This document shows, one piece after another, positions 43,060-51,912 of a stretch of 64,000 bases of DNA (position 1 is the stretch's first letter; the number at the start of each line of letters is the position of its first letter). The notes below the pieces were generated by a model, which ran no database searches, was not told the origin of the DNA, and worked only from the letters and a program-made list of their open reading frames with translations. The stretch lies in the NCBI GenBank assembly GCA_965661005.1, contig CBFICB010000001.1, positions 248,001 to 312,000 of the forward strand, in the 5' to 3' direction. Origin of the DNA: UBA5109 sp965661005 (GTDB taxonomy: Bacteria > Pseudomonadota > Gammaproteobacteria > Pseudomonadales > Pseudohongiellaceae). Both the position numbers and the translations under genes were made by a program.

Positions 43060-44273
43060 AACAAGGCGTCCCAGGGAGGCGTAGCGACCTTAGGAGAAGT
43101 GATTTTATTTAAATCCGGGTTGTTATAAATACCCGGCTTAATATTTTTTTCCTGAAATAGCTTCGTGATTTGTTGCCCCAAGTCTGGCGCCAGCGTTAAC
43201 TTGCTCGGCCAACACAATGAGATATTTTTATATTGATGAATACTCGCAGTTTCTGGTCTAGCACCACTTTTTGTCATTGCCTCAGCACGATTAACAAAAA
43301 AACTATGCCATTGAGCATTGCTTAAATCACACCAGGGAAAGAGTTCGGCAAGCTTTCTCTGTGCGACCGCTATTTGCTCCTTTTGACTTCTGTTGGTGCC
43401 ACTTTCTGCTATCTCTCCACCCAGATACCAGGCAGATTTGCCATCCTTGCATTTGTGTGTGGTTATAGTGACTTCTGGCGTAGATGTCAGTTGATCAGCT
43501 ACACAGTGAACATGAATAGGAAAGGGATGATCATGTTTAACAATCGTCATATGTAAAGGGCGTAGCTGCATTTGCATATTAGTAGGCAGATCTGCATCGG
43601 GAATAAGTTTCTTTAAAAAGTCTTTACTGCCTTCACCGCTGCTGATAATTAACTGTTTAGCTTTAATATTAAAAACATCGTTACCTTGCTGCATAGAGAG
43701 ACTTTTGAACTCCCCATCAGGATTTTTTTCCACGGACCACCAACTATCATGACTGAAAAGTTTAATATTATCCTGATGATTTTTGCTTAAACATCTTAGT
43801 AAAGAGGGAACATCCAGAACAATATCCAGGAGCTCATACAAAGGCCCTTTTATATGGGACTGGAAAAAATCGGGGTAATTTTTTGTGTCGACAGTACTGA
43901 CTTTGCCCCTTAAGGCTTTACTGCCAAGAAAAGCATTGAACCTTGAGCGCAAACTATTACGCGGCCACATATAATAGTGTTCAGATAATATATTGGCGCC
44001 AGTCAAATCAACATCACCAGTACCAGCAAGACAGGACTTCCAGTGATCAGGCATATCAGCAATAGCTTCACTGGCTGAATTTAAATTACCACTTAGCGCA
44101 TATTTTATGCCGCCGTGAATCATGCCTTGTGAGGCTATGGTTTGCCCGCCTCCGAGGTGGTTTTTTTCCAGCAACATGACGTCATAACCGTCAGCCCGTA
44201 AACGGTTTAGCATCCATAATCCAGCAATTCCTCCGCCGATAATTAAGGCATCTTTTTCTATAATATTTGGCAT
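43056..44273 (-). CDS. FAD-dependent oxidoreductase (DAO family)
   Basis: A 405-residue flavoprotein. The FAD-binding Rossmann motif DALIIGGGIAGLWMLNRL is at the N-terminus, followed by GGGQTIASQGMIHGGIKYA, which recalls glycerol-3-phosphate dehydrogenase and D-amino-acid oxidase relatives. The substrate is unknown. It is coupled to the aldo/keto reductase through an ATGA overlap and is divergent from waaA. Confidence 0.85.
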   Translation of the reverse strand: MPNIIEKDALIIGGGIAGLWMLNRLRADGYDVMLLEKNHLGGGQTIASQGMIHGGIKYALSGNLNSASEAIADMPDHWKSCLAGTGDVDLTGANILSEHYYMWPRNSLRSRFNAFLGSKALRGKVSTVDTKNYPDFFQSHIKGPLYELLDIVLDVPSLLRCLSKNHQDNIKLFSHDSWWSVEKNPDGEFKSLSMQQGNDVFNIKAKQLIISSGEGSKDFLKKLIPDADLPTNMQMQLRPLHMTIVKHDHPFPIHVHCVADQLTSTPEVTITTHKCKDGKSAWYLGGEIAESGTNRSQKEQIAVAQRKLAELFPWCDLSNAQWHSFFVNRAEAMTKSGARPETASIHQYKNISLCWPSKLTLAPDLGQQITKLFQEKNIKPGIYNNPDLNKITSPKVATPPWDALL

Positions 44274-44372
44274 TTACAATGTGAAGTTTTGAGTAGTTAG
44301 AATTACATCAAGTATAACAGTTAATTGCATCAGCATGGACAAGGGCACAGGGCTTCCGTAATATTCCGATCT

Positions 44373-45650
44373 GTGAATCGTACTATATATAGCCTTATTT
44401 ATTATCTTTTGCTGCCGCTAATTTTTTCTCGGATGTGGTGGCGCTCCTTAAAAGATTCGAGATATCGTCAGCGCTGGCTAGAGCGTCTGGCTTATTACCC
44501 TAATAAAAAATTTGAACACAAAAAACCTGTCATCGTATTCCATGCTGTTTCAGTTGGAGAACTGCATGCTGCGGTACCATTAATTCGTGGATGCCAGGAA
44601 CTTCTCGAGGGTTGGACATTTACATTAACCTCAACGACTGTTACTGGGTCTTCCAGAGTTCAAGAAATATTTGGAGAGTCGGTACAACATTGTTATATGC
44701 CCTATGATACTCCTGGATCAATAAAGCGATTTATATCGGCCCTTCAACCAAGAGTTATAGTTATACTAGAAACAGAGCTTTGGCCAAACTTACTGTTTTA
44801 TAGCGCTCAACAACACGTTAAATTGTTATTGCTCAATGCTCGACTTTCTGAAAAATCGTTTTTAAATTATCAAAAACATAGCAAACTGACAGCAAGCATG
44901 CTTGAAAACTTTCAGTTTGTAGCCGCTCAATTTAATCAGGATGCTGAACATTTTCGACAACTCGGCTTATCTGAAAAAGCCCTATATGTTACCGGGACGA
45001 TGAAGTTTGATCAGGAAGTAGATCAAGAACAACTTCAATCGGGTCTGGCTATGAAACTTGAGTTACAGCGTCCAGTGCTTGTTGCTGGCAGTACTCGAGA
45101 AGGGGAAGAAGAAAAGGTTCTGCAGGCATTTGAGAATTTACTCACTAACTTGCCAGACTTATTGCTAATTTTGGTGCCACGTCACCCAGATAGATTTGAA
45201 GAAGTAGCAGGCCTATTAAATAGGCAGGGTTTTAACTTTGCCCGTCGTAGTAGCAGAAAAAGCCTTTCCTCTGATACGCAAATTCTACTCGGCGATAGTT
45301 TGGGAGAAATGCAGTTTTATTATGCCTGTGCTGATGTGGCCTTTGTTGGAGGGTCATTAGTTGATACAGGTTGCCAAAATATTATTGAACCCGCTGCACT
45401 GGGGTTACCGGTAGTCACCGGCCCTTCATTATTTAATTTTCAGGCGGTAAGTGAATTGTTACTTGATGCAGGAGCTATGCTGGTTGTTGCCGATGCCAAC
45501 GATTTAGCCAACCAAGTGCAAGTGCTAATGCAGGATAAAGTTAAGCGTCGGCACATGGCTGAAGCTGCCAGCGCCACGGTGAAATTAAATCGTGGCGCCA
45601 CAGAAAATCAGAAGCAGCTTATTCTACAAGCCATTCATTCAAATCAATAA
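44373..45650 (+). CDS. waaA: Kdo transferase
   Basis: Transfers 3-deoxy-D-manno-octulosonic acid to the lipid A precursor, at the inner membrane. The N-terminal membrane anchor, VFHAVSVGELHAAVPLI, VILETELWPNLL and VGGSLVDTGCQNIIEPAALG are typical. The GTG at 44373 gives 425 residues, the E. coli length, and a start MNRTIYSLIYYLLLPLIFSR; a TTG at 44325 would add 16 residues. Its end overlaps the convergent tolC by 32 bp. Confidence 0.93.
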   Translation: MNRTIYSLIYYLLLPLIFSRMWWRSLKDSRYRQRWLERLAYYPNKKFEHKKPVIVFHAVSVGELHAAVPLIRGCQELLEGWTFTLTSTTVTGSSRVQEIFGESVQHCYMPYDTPGSIKRFISALQPRVIVILETELWPNLLFYSAQQHVKLLLLNARLSEKSFLNYQKHSKLTASMLENFQFVAAQFNQDAEHFRQLGLSEKALYVTGTMKFDQEVDQEQLQSGLAMKLELQRPVLVAGSTREGEEEKVLQAFENLLTNLPDLLLILVPRHPDRFEEVAGLLNRQGFNFARRSSRKSLSSDTQILLGDSLGEMQFYYACADVAFVGGSLVDTGCQNIIEPAALGLPVVTGPSLFNFQAVSELLLDAGAMLVVADANDLANQVQVLMQDKVKRRHMAEAASATVKLNRGATENQKQLILQAIHSNQ

Positions 45651-47013
45651 TGTCTTGAGGGCTTAAAAGACCAGCGGCCTGCTTCAGGTTTAAGGTATTA
45701 ATCACATAAGTGTAGCGGGCATTGGCATAATCGCGCATTGACTGGAATAGTAAGCGTTGGGCTGTGACAACATCTACAATGTTTCTGGTGCCAGCTTCCA
45801 AGCCTGCTTCAGTAGCATCCAATTGAGCCCGGGCAGAGACTACCGCCTGAGCTCTGGCTGTAATTGTTAATACATCATTTTCAACATTTCGGTAAGAGTT
45901 TCTTGCAGCTTGCGTGCTGGTTCGCTGGGTGTTTAACAGTGCTTCTTCACTGGCATTCAGGTTGTAATAAGCTTGCCTTTCTTGAGCTCTATTCAGGCCG
46001 CCGGCAAAAAGAGGAATACTAAAATTGAGAGTGATGTTAGTGTCCTTATTAATAATATCAGCACTTCCGCCACCAAGATTGAAGAAAGAAATACCACCAG
46101 TTTCGTTCCAGTTGTAGCCGGCTGTTAGATCCAGTGTTGGGTACATCGCTGCTTTTGCGGCGCTGGCATCGTATTCGCGCGACTCCATATTCAAACGAGC
46201 GGCTTTGACATCTAGATTGTTTTGATTGGCGATCATCTCCCATTCTTCTAGGGAAGTAGGAGCCAGCGGCTCAATCGGGAAGTCCTCACTCAGATTCGAT
46301 ACATCATCATGATTGCGCCCAGTAATTGCCTCTAAAGCCTCATAACGCTGACTCAGAGTATTCTCTTCGACTAAGAGGTTGACTCGCGCCAAATCATAGG
46401 CAGCCTGGCTATCATAGACATCGGTGATGGGTACCAGGCCCACTGCAAAACGTTCTTCTTGTTGTTCCAGAATTCTGGCGCTAGCTTCTAATTCAGCCTC
46501 AAAAGTACTTAGATTATCTTCACTACGCAATACATCAAAATAGGCTGTGGCAACTCGTTGGATGAGCTCCTGTTCAGAGCGAGCAAGATTAGTGGCTGCT
46601 GCTTCATCAGATTTGCGAAAGGCCTGAAAGGAATACCACGCCTGAAAATTAAGTAAATTTTGACGAATGCTCAAGCCATACCTTTTTGAATTAAAGCCAT
46701 TGGCAAATGAGTGAGCAGGGAATGGAGAGCCTGGTGGAGCAGTAGCTGGCCCTTGAGTCTGGCGAGCGGTACTTGCAGTCAAATCAACTGAGGGTAATAG
46801 TTGAGAGCGCCCTTGAGCTACTGTGGTATGTGTCGCGTTAAATTCCGCTCGCGCCTGGCGAATTTGAGGATCACCTGCCACTGCCAGGTTATAAATATCC
46901 AGTAAGTCATCAGCGGCAAAGGAAGGCGAGCTGATTAACAAGCTACTAAAAACTCCTAGACCAGCTAAGCTAAGAAATTTATTAAAATTTATGTTGAAGC
47001 TTGGCATGTTCAT
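45619..47013 (-). CDS. tolC: TolC-family outer membrane channel
   Basis: A 464-residue outer-membrane efflux and secretion tunnel. A signal peptide ends SPSFAADD. Two outer membrane efflux repeats follow with long helical stretches, including RYGLSIRQNLLNFQAWYSFQ and TRNIVDVVTAQRLLF. The ATG at 47013 is chosen because GGAG lies 6 bp upstream. The partner pump is not in the window. It is convergent with waaA. Confidence 0.93.
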   Translation of the reverse strand: MNMPSFNINFNKFLSLAGLGVFSSLLISSPSFAADDLLDIYNLAVAGDPQIRQARAEFNATHTTVAQGRSQLLPSVDLTASTARQTQGPATAPPGSPFPAHSFANGFNSKRYGLSIRQNLLNFQAWYSFQAFRKSDEAAATNLARSEQELIQRVATAYFDVLRSEDNLSTFEAELEASARILEQQEERFAVGLVPITDVYDSQAAYDLARVNLLVEENTLSQRYEALEAITGRNHDDVSNLSEDFPIEPLAPTSLEEWEMIANQNNLDVKAARLNMESREYDASAAKAAMYPTLDLTAGYNWNETGGISFFNLGGGSADIINKDTNITLNFSIPLFAGGLNRAQERQAYYNLNASEEALLNTQRTSTQAARNSYRNVENDVLTITARAQAVVSARAQLDATEAGLEAGTRNIVDVVTAQRLLFQSMRDYANARYTYVINTLNLKQAAGLLSPQDIIDLNEWLVE

Positions 47014-47381
47014 TCTATCTCCGAGGTGTATTTTAAAAGTAATGGGCGATCGTGATTTGATGAGCAAGAGCTCGTGCTTGTTAGGGCCCTTGGCTAAAGA
47101 CTTTTTTATTTAAGTTAACATCCTGTTGTAATACTATCCTTTCCATATCAGTCATCTGATTATAGCTCGAAGTGATAACCTTTTCTCCTGATTGTATCCT
47201 TCATGTCTATTTAGAAAGCGATTATTGCGCCGACCAGCCCGTATTTCCTATTTAATTGTAAATTCTCCACTCCTATCGATAATAAAAAGCTAACTACATG
47301 GCTGAAGCAATAGCTATGCCAACAAATAAAATACAATAAATACAATAATATAGGGCTTTAAGAGGGGGGGCTGCCTTGAGC

Positions 47382-47422
47382 CATTGGTTTATTTCCCCAA
47401 TTTTCTGGGGAATAAACCAATG
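47382..47422 (+). terminator. Strong hairpin in the tolC-yqiB gap
   Basis: An almost perfect 17-bp stem with one bulged T (47382-47399 with 47406-47422) and a 6-base loop. TTTT follows on the plus strand only. It resembles an intrinsic terminator, but no annotated plus-strand gene ends here. It could end an unannotated small RNA or stabilise the 3' end of the minus-strand small gene. Confidence 0.5.
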
Positions 47423-47437
47423 TTTTAGTTCTGAGCT

Positions 47438-47545
47438 CTAAGAGCCAGTTGATAAAGCCATTGTTGTTATTGGAATACAGACAATGAGAATAATTAGGCT
47501 GCAATCGACTAGTATGTTTTTCAGGGTTATAAGCAAATTTTTCAT
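47438..47545 (-). CDS. Candidate 35-residue single-helix membrane protein
   Basis: An ATG preceded by GGAGATCC opens a 35-codon frame. The product has a short basic N-terminus (MKNLLITLKN), one hydrophobic helix (about 11-30, VDCSLIILIVCIPITTMAL) and a polar end. Start signal, size and helix look like a genuine small membrane protein. The strong hairpin lies 16 bp past the stop. There is no recognised family. Confidence 0.42.
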   Translation of the reverse strand: MKNLLITLKNILVDCSLIILIVCIPITTMALSTGS

Positions 47546-47865
47546 TTATAGGATCTCCACTATAGGGCCTCTAAGAGAATGATTTAATTGAGTTACTCTG
47601 AAGCTTATAGAAACTTCTTAATAGGATAAGACGCTTATCACCTGAAAAAAGTTTGTAAGTACCCGAAAAGCTGCAAAATAATCACTGTTGATTCCACAGA
47701 AATGTTTATTAATAAAAGTAAAATTCGAACATGATTTTTTGCAAATGGGTTTCGGACTTGTTTAATAGTGCGCTTTTGGATAAGGTTTCAGGGTGGTTGA
47801 GTTTTGAGCCTGACAAGAAAGGAACAAACACTGAAGATTTGACTGAAAGGAGCTAGAATTAGCTG

Positions 47866-48378
47866 ATGTCCGTGAATGTAAAAAGACCTTATTCCATCGA
47901 TTTAAGTGCACAAATGGCGGTATGTGATGCCAACTTCATTCGCATCCTGCAGCTTTTGCCCAGCATGGAAATTGGGGTTAAGCGCGATATTAGCTTTAAT
48001 AATTCTCTTAATTTGAATGCGCAGCCAAGAGATAGCCTGACCACAACAATAGAGGTAATAGAAAGCTTCAAATATACCAGCACTATCAGAATTTCTAATT
48101 TATCCAGCCAATCAGCAACTCAGGCAGACTCATACTATCAATCCCCGGAGATCTTGATCAGGATGTATCATGATGCCAAGACGGCCGAAGTTATTTCTTA
48201 TCAGCAAGCTCGTTATTTCAAGGCAAAATACCCTTTGCCAAATAAAAGCATGTATCAAGCTGACGAAAAGGAACAGGTAAATTTTTTCTTAAGCGAGTGG
48301 CTAAGTTTTTGTCAAAAAGAAGGCTTGTGTTCATGCACCACTCTGGCGGAGAATTTAGCGACTAAAACAGCGGCTTGA
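47866..48378 (+). CDS. yqiB: DUF1249 family protein (YqiB-like)
   Basis: A 170-residue protein of unknown function, conserved next to cpdA in gammaproteobacteria. The N-terminal MAVCDANFIRILQLLP and the central EILIRMYHDAKTAEVISYQQ segments identify it. It lies 15 bp upstream of cpdA. Confidence 0.88.
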   Translation: MSVNVKRPYSIDLSAQMAVCDANFIRILQLLPSMEIGVKRDISFNNSLNLNAQPRDSLTTTIEVIESFKYTSTIRISNLSSQSATQADSYYQSPEILIRMYHDAKTAEVISYQQARYFKAKYPLPNKSMYQADEKEQVNFFLSEWLSFCQKEGLCSCTTLAENLATKTAA

Positions 48379-48393
48379 TAAAAGCCCATATAT

Positions 48394-49221
48394 TTGGAAA
48401 AGCACTTGCCAAATAACAACAATACAGAAACCTATCGAATCATCCAGATAACAGACTCTCATTTGTTTGCTGAGGAGTCTATGAAGCTTGTTGGCATGAA
48501 TTGTCAGGAAGGCCTTCAAGATGTCATAGAGCTGGTTAAGGAGCATGAAGAATCTATTGATTGCGTTCTGTGTACCGGCGATATCGCCCAAGATGCCAGT
48601 CAGGAAGCCTATAAGCGTTTTGCTACTAAAGTCAGTGACTTAAATGCTCCGCAGTTATGGATCCCCGGTAATCATGACATTATTTCCAGCATGCAGAAGG
48701 CTCTTAGCCAAAAGAACGAAGCTTTAGAGAAAACACACAGACTTGGAAATTGGGGCGTTATTATGCTTAATTCCTGTGTGGAGGAGCATATTTATGGCAA
48801 GCTTTCTGATGAAGAATTAAGGTATCTTAAAGCTGAGCTTGATCTAATGGAAAGTGAAGATAGGCATGTTTTGATAGGTGTCCATCACAACCCAGTGCCC
48901 GTTAACGCTGAATGGCTGCAAAATCACTCTTTACAGGATACTGAAGGTTTTTTTGACATAATAGATGCGTATAAAAATATAAAAGCAGTTATTTTTGGGC
49001 ACATCCACCAGGATTTCAAAACTTCTAGAAAGAACGTTTTAATGCTTGGCTCGCCATCAACCAGCATCCAGTTTCATCCGGAGCATGACTACTTTTCTCT
49101 TGATAAGGAAAATCCCGGATACCGATGGCTAAGCTTGCATGCGAATGGAAATGTGGGCACCGGGGTGCGTCGAGTGGTCGGTAAAAAATATCAGCTGGAC
49201 CTCAGCAGCCCCGGATATTGA
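48394..49221 (+). CDS. cpdA: 3',5'-cyclic AMP phosphodiesterase
   Basis: Hydrolyses cAMP and so lowers CRP signalling. The calcineurin-like metallophosphatase motifs are present in order: IIQITDSHLF, CTGDIAQDAS, WIPGNHDI, VGVHHNPVP-like IGVHHNPVP, and IFGHIHQDF. Length is 275 residues. The start is a TTG (48394, or another TTG four codons later); no ATG is suitably placed. It is in an operon with yqiB and yqiA. Confidence 0.92.
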   Translation: MEKHLPNNNNTETYRIIQITDSHLFAEESMKLVGMNCQEGLQDVIELVKEHEESIDCVLCTGDIAQDASQEAYKRFATKVSDLNAPQLWIPGNHDIISSMQKALSQKNEALEKTHRLGNWGVIMLNSCVEEHIYGKLSDEELRYLKAELDLMESEDRHVLIGVHHNPVPVNAEWLQNHSLQDTEGFFDIIDAYKNIKAVIFGHIHQDFKTSRKNVLMLGSPSTSIQFHPEHDYFSLDKENPGYRWLSLHANGNVGTGVRRVVGKKYQLDLSSPGY

Positions 49222-49233
49222 GATTATTTTCCA

Positions 49234-49855
49234 TTGAAGAGTGAATACTCAAGACAAAACACTCGTCTGATATACCTTCATGGTTTTCTTAGTTCTTCTA
49301 AATCCGAAAAAGCCGTATCTTTAAATGAATATGTTCAAAATGAGCTGATCGAATTGATAGATCAGGGTAAACTTGACGTATTGATTCCGACGCTACCGCA
49401 TAAACCCAAACAGGCTATTAAATTTATAGAAGAATTAATTATTGATTCTGACAAGACAGTGTTAATAGGAAGTTCACTGGGTGGTTTTTATAGTATTTAC
49501 TTTGCAGAAAAGTTGCAATGTAAAGCCGTTTTGGTAAATCCATTAGTTAGCTTGCAAGAGAGTTTAGCTGGTAGTTTTCTAGGCAGTCATGTCAACCCTT
49601 ATAGCGGAGAATGTTTTGATATAGAAATGGCAGATGTTGAATATTTATTATCGCTAGAGCATACAATTATAAATAATCATGGAAAATATTTATTGTTGCT
49701 TGAAGAGGGAGATGAAGTGCTGGACTACAAACAAACTGGCTTTAAAAAAATTTAATAGAGCTGTTCAGCACGTATTACCAGGCGGTAGTCATAGATTTGT
49801 AAATTTTAAAAAATATATTCCTGAAATTATGAGGTTTGCAGAGTTGCAAGCCTGA
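49234..49855 (+). pseudogene. yqiA: YqiA esterase gene with a frameshift near an A7 tract
   Basis: YqiA is a small alpha/beta-hydrolase esterase. The N-terminal part is intact, with LIYLHGFLSSSKSEKA and the nucleophile elbow IGSSLGGFYS. After GDEVLDYKQT the frame ends at a TAA (49753-49755). Shifting frame by one base at the seven-A run (49744-49750) continues as FNRAVQHVLPGGSHRF, then a tail ending at TGA 49853. This contains the missing catalytic His region, so about 30 residues are lost in the zero frame. The cause may be a real mutation, a sequencing error, or slippage at the A-run. The start is a TTG. Confidence 0.82.
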
Positions 49856-49959
49856 ATCAATTAAAGAGCTTTGCTTTAAAAGTAAAGTCAAAACTAAATA
49901 AGCTTAAGTTCGAGCGGTCATATACAAAGTAAAATAAAAGGGAATCCTTTAGGAGCAAG

Positions 49960-51858
49960 ATGAGTAAAGATTACAACTCAGAGTCAATTGAAGTATTGAG
50001 CGGCCTGGATCCAGTCAGAAGAAGACCAGGGATGTATACAGATACCACCCGACCTAACCATCTGATTCAAGAAGTGTTGGATAATAGTGTTGACGAAGCA
50101 CTAGCCGGTTCAGCAAGGGAAATTACGGTAACCTTGAATAAGGATGGCAGCATTGAGGTGAATGATGATGGTCGAGGGATGCCGATTGATGTTCACCCAG
50201 AAGAAAAAATACCCGGGGTTGAGCTAATCTTAACCAGACTGCATGCCGGGGGTAAATTTTCAAACGAAAACTATAAGTATTCAGGCGGTCTTCATGGCGT
50301 AGGCGTTTCAGTTGTAAATGCCTTGTCCACCTCATTAGAGGTGTTTGTTAAGCGTGATGGAAAGTTATATCACATGCTTTTCAAAGGTGGAGAAAAAGCC
50401 AGCGAATTAAAAGTAATCGATAGTGTCGGACAACGTAATACCGGCACAATTATAAAATTCTACCCTGATCCAAAATATTTTGATTCGCCCACTGTTTCTA
50501 TCACAAAATTAATACATTTACTTAGGGCTAAAGCGGTATTATGCCCCGGCCTTCGAATAGTTTTCGAAGATAATACAGTTAACGAAGAAAAGTCCCAAAG
50601 TAATGAATGGTATTACGAAGATGGATTGGCTGATTATTTAAAGCAGGCAACTACTGGTTTTGAAACCCTGCCGTCGGAACCCTTTACAGGCACTCTGGAA
50701 GGCAATGATGAGGCTGTTGACTGGGCAGTACAATGGCTACCAGAAGGCGGTGAATTAATTACGGAAAGTTATGTTAATTTGATCCCAACAACTTTGGGAG
50801 GAACTCATGTTAATGGATTTAGAACAGGCTTGCTGGAAGCGATACGTGAATTTTGTGAATTCAGAAATTTAATTCCCAGAGGCTTAAAGCTAAGTTCAGA
50901 AGATATCTGGGATAAGTGCTGCTATGTCCTGTCAGCTAAGATGCTTGATCCACAATTTTCTGGGCAGACTAAAGAAAAACTTTCATCTAGACAGTGTGCC
51001 GTTTTTATTTCTGGTATTGCTAAAGATAAGTTAAGTCTTTGGTTGAATCAGCATACTAATGAAGCTGAGCTTATTGCCGAGATGTGTATTCAAAATGCAC
51101 AAAGCCGATTAAAAGCCAGCAAAAAAGTTGTCCGTAAAAAAATCACACAGGGGCCAGCTTTGCCAGGAAAATTAGCTGACTGCTCTACTCAGGATGTGAT
51201 GGCTGGAGAGTTGTTTTTGGTCGAAGGTGATTCAGCCGGAGGTTCAGCAAAGCAGGCTAGAGATAGAGAAACGCAAGCGATAATGCCCTTGCGGGGTAAA
51301 ATCCTAAATACTTGGGAAGTTGACTCAAGTGAAATTCTAGCTTCTCAAGAGGTTCATGATATTGCAGTCGCTATTGGAGTTGATCCAGCCTCAAATGATC
51401 TATCGGGTTTACGTTATGGAAAGATTTGCGTTTTAGCTGATGCAGACTCTGATGGCCTGCACATCGCTACACTTTTGTGTGCTTTATTTGTTCAGCATTT
51501 CAGAGTGTTGGTTGAGGCTGGTCATGTTTATATTGCTATGCCTCCGCTTTATCGAATTGATGTTGGTAAGGAAGTTTATTACGCCCTGGACGATGATGAA
51601 AAACAAGGGATTCTTGATCGGTTGGTAGCAGAGAAGAAAAAAGGCAAAGTAAATGTACAGCGCTTTAAAGGACTTGGTGAAATGAATCCTTTACAGCTTC
51701 GTGAAACCACTATGGATAAAGATACACGACGTCTGGTGCAGTTAAGTATTGACCAATTTACCAAAACGCAAGAAATGCTCGATATGTTATTAGCAAAAAA
51801 ACGTGCTGGTGATAGAAAAAGCTGGTTAGAGAAGAATGGTAACCAGGCCGACTTTTAA
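49960..51858 (+). CDS. parE: DNA topoisomerase IV subunit B
   Basis: The ATPase subunit of topoisomerase IV, which separates daughter chromosomes. The GHKL ATPase motifs (EVLDNSVDEALAG, DDGRGMPIDVH and YSGGLHGVGVSVVNALS) precede the TOPRIM segment with EGDSAGGSAKQARDRETQAI and DADSDGLHI. Length is 632 residues, as in E. coli. AGGAG stands before the ATG. parC follows after 54 bp. Confidence 0.97.
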   Translation: MSKDYNSESIEVLSGLDPVRRRPGMYTDTTRPNHLIQEVLDNSVDEALAGSAREITVTLNKDGSIEVNDDGRGMPIDVHPEEKIPGVELILTRLHAGGKFSNENYKYSGGLHGVGVSVVNALSTSLEVFVKRDGKLYHMLFKGGEKASELKVIDSVGQRNTGTIIKFYPDPKYFDSPTVSITKLIHLLRAKAVLCPGLRIVFEDNTVNEEKSQSNEWYYEDGLADYLKQATTGFETLPSEPFTGTLEGNDEAVDWAVQWLPEGGELITESYVNLIPTTLGGTHVNGFRTGLLEAIREFCEFRNLIPRGLKLSSEDIWDKCCYVLSAKMLDPQFSGQTKEKLSSRQCAVFISGIAKDKLSLWLNQHTNEAELIAEMCIQNAQSRLKASKKVVRKKITQGPALPGKLADCSTQDVMAGELFLVEGDSAGGSAKQARDRETQAIMPLRGKILNTWEVDSSEILASQEVHDIAVAIGVDPASNDLSGLRYGKICVLADADSDGLHIATLLCALFVQHFRVLVEAGHVYIAMPPLYRIDVGKEVYYALDDDEKQGILDRLVAEKKKGKVNVQRFKGLGEMNPLQLRETTMDKDTRRLVQLSIDQFTKTQEMLDMLLAKKRAGDRKSWLEKNGNQADF

Positions 51859-51912
51859 TAATCATTCAAACTTAAAAATTAAATTGCATTAATTCCAGGT
51901 AAGAACACCGCT

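Larger units (their letters stand above)
47014..47865. other. Long intergenic region between tolC and yqiB
   Basis: An 852-bp gap. It holds a strong hairpin (47382-47422), a G7 tract just before it (47374-47380), and a candidate 35-codon minus-strand gene (47438-47545). No nudF, which usually lies here, and no thiamine-type riboswitch were recognised. The promoters of tolC and yqiB should also be here, but none is clear. Confidence 0.6.

Noticed and set aside
47731..47856. 41-codon plus-strand frame before yqiB (begins MIFCKWVSDLF)
   Set aside because: No ribosome-binding site and no recognisable family; it may be part of the yqiB leader.
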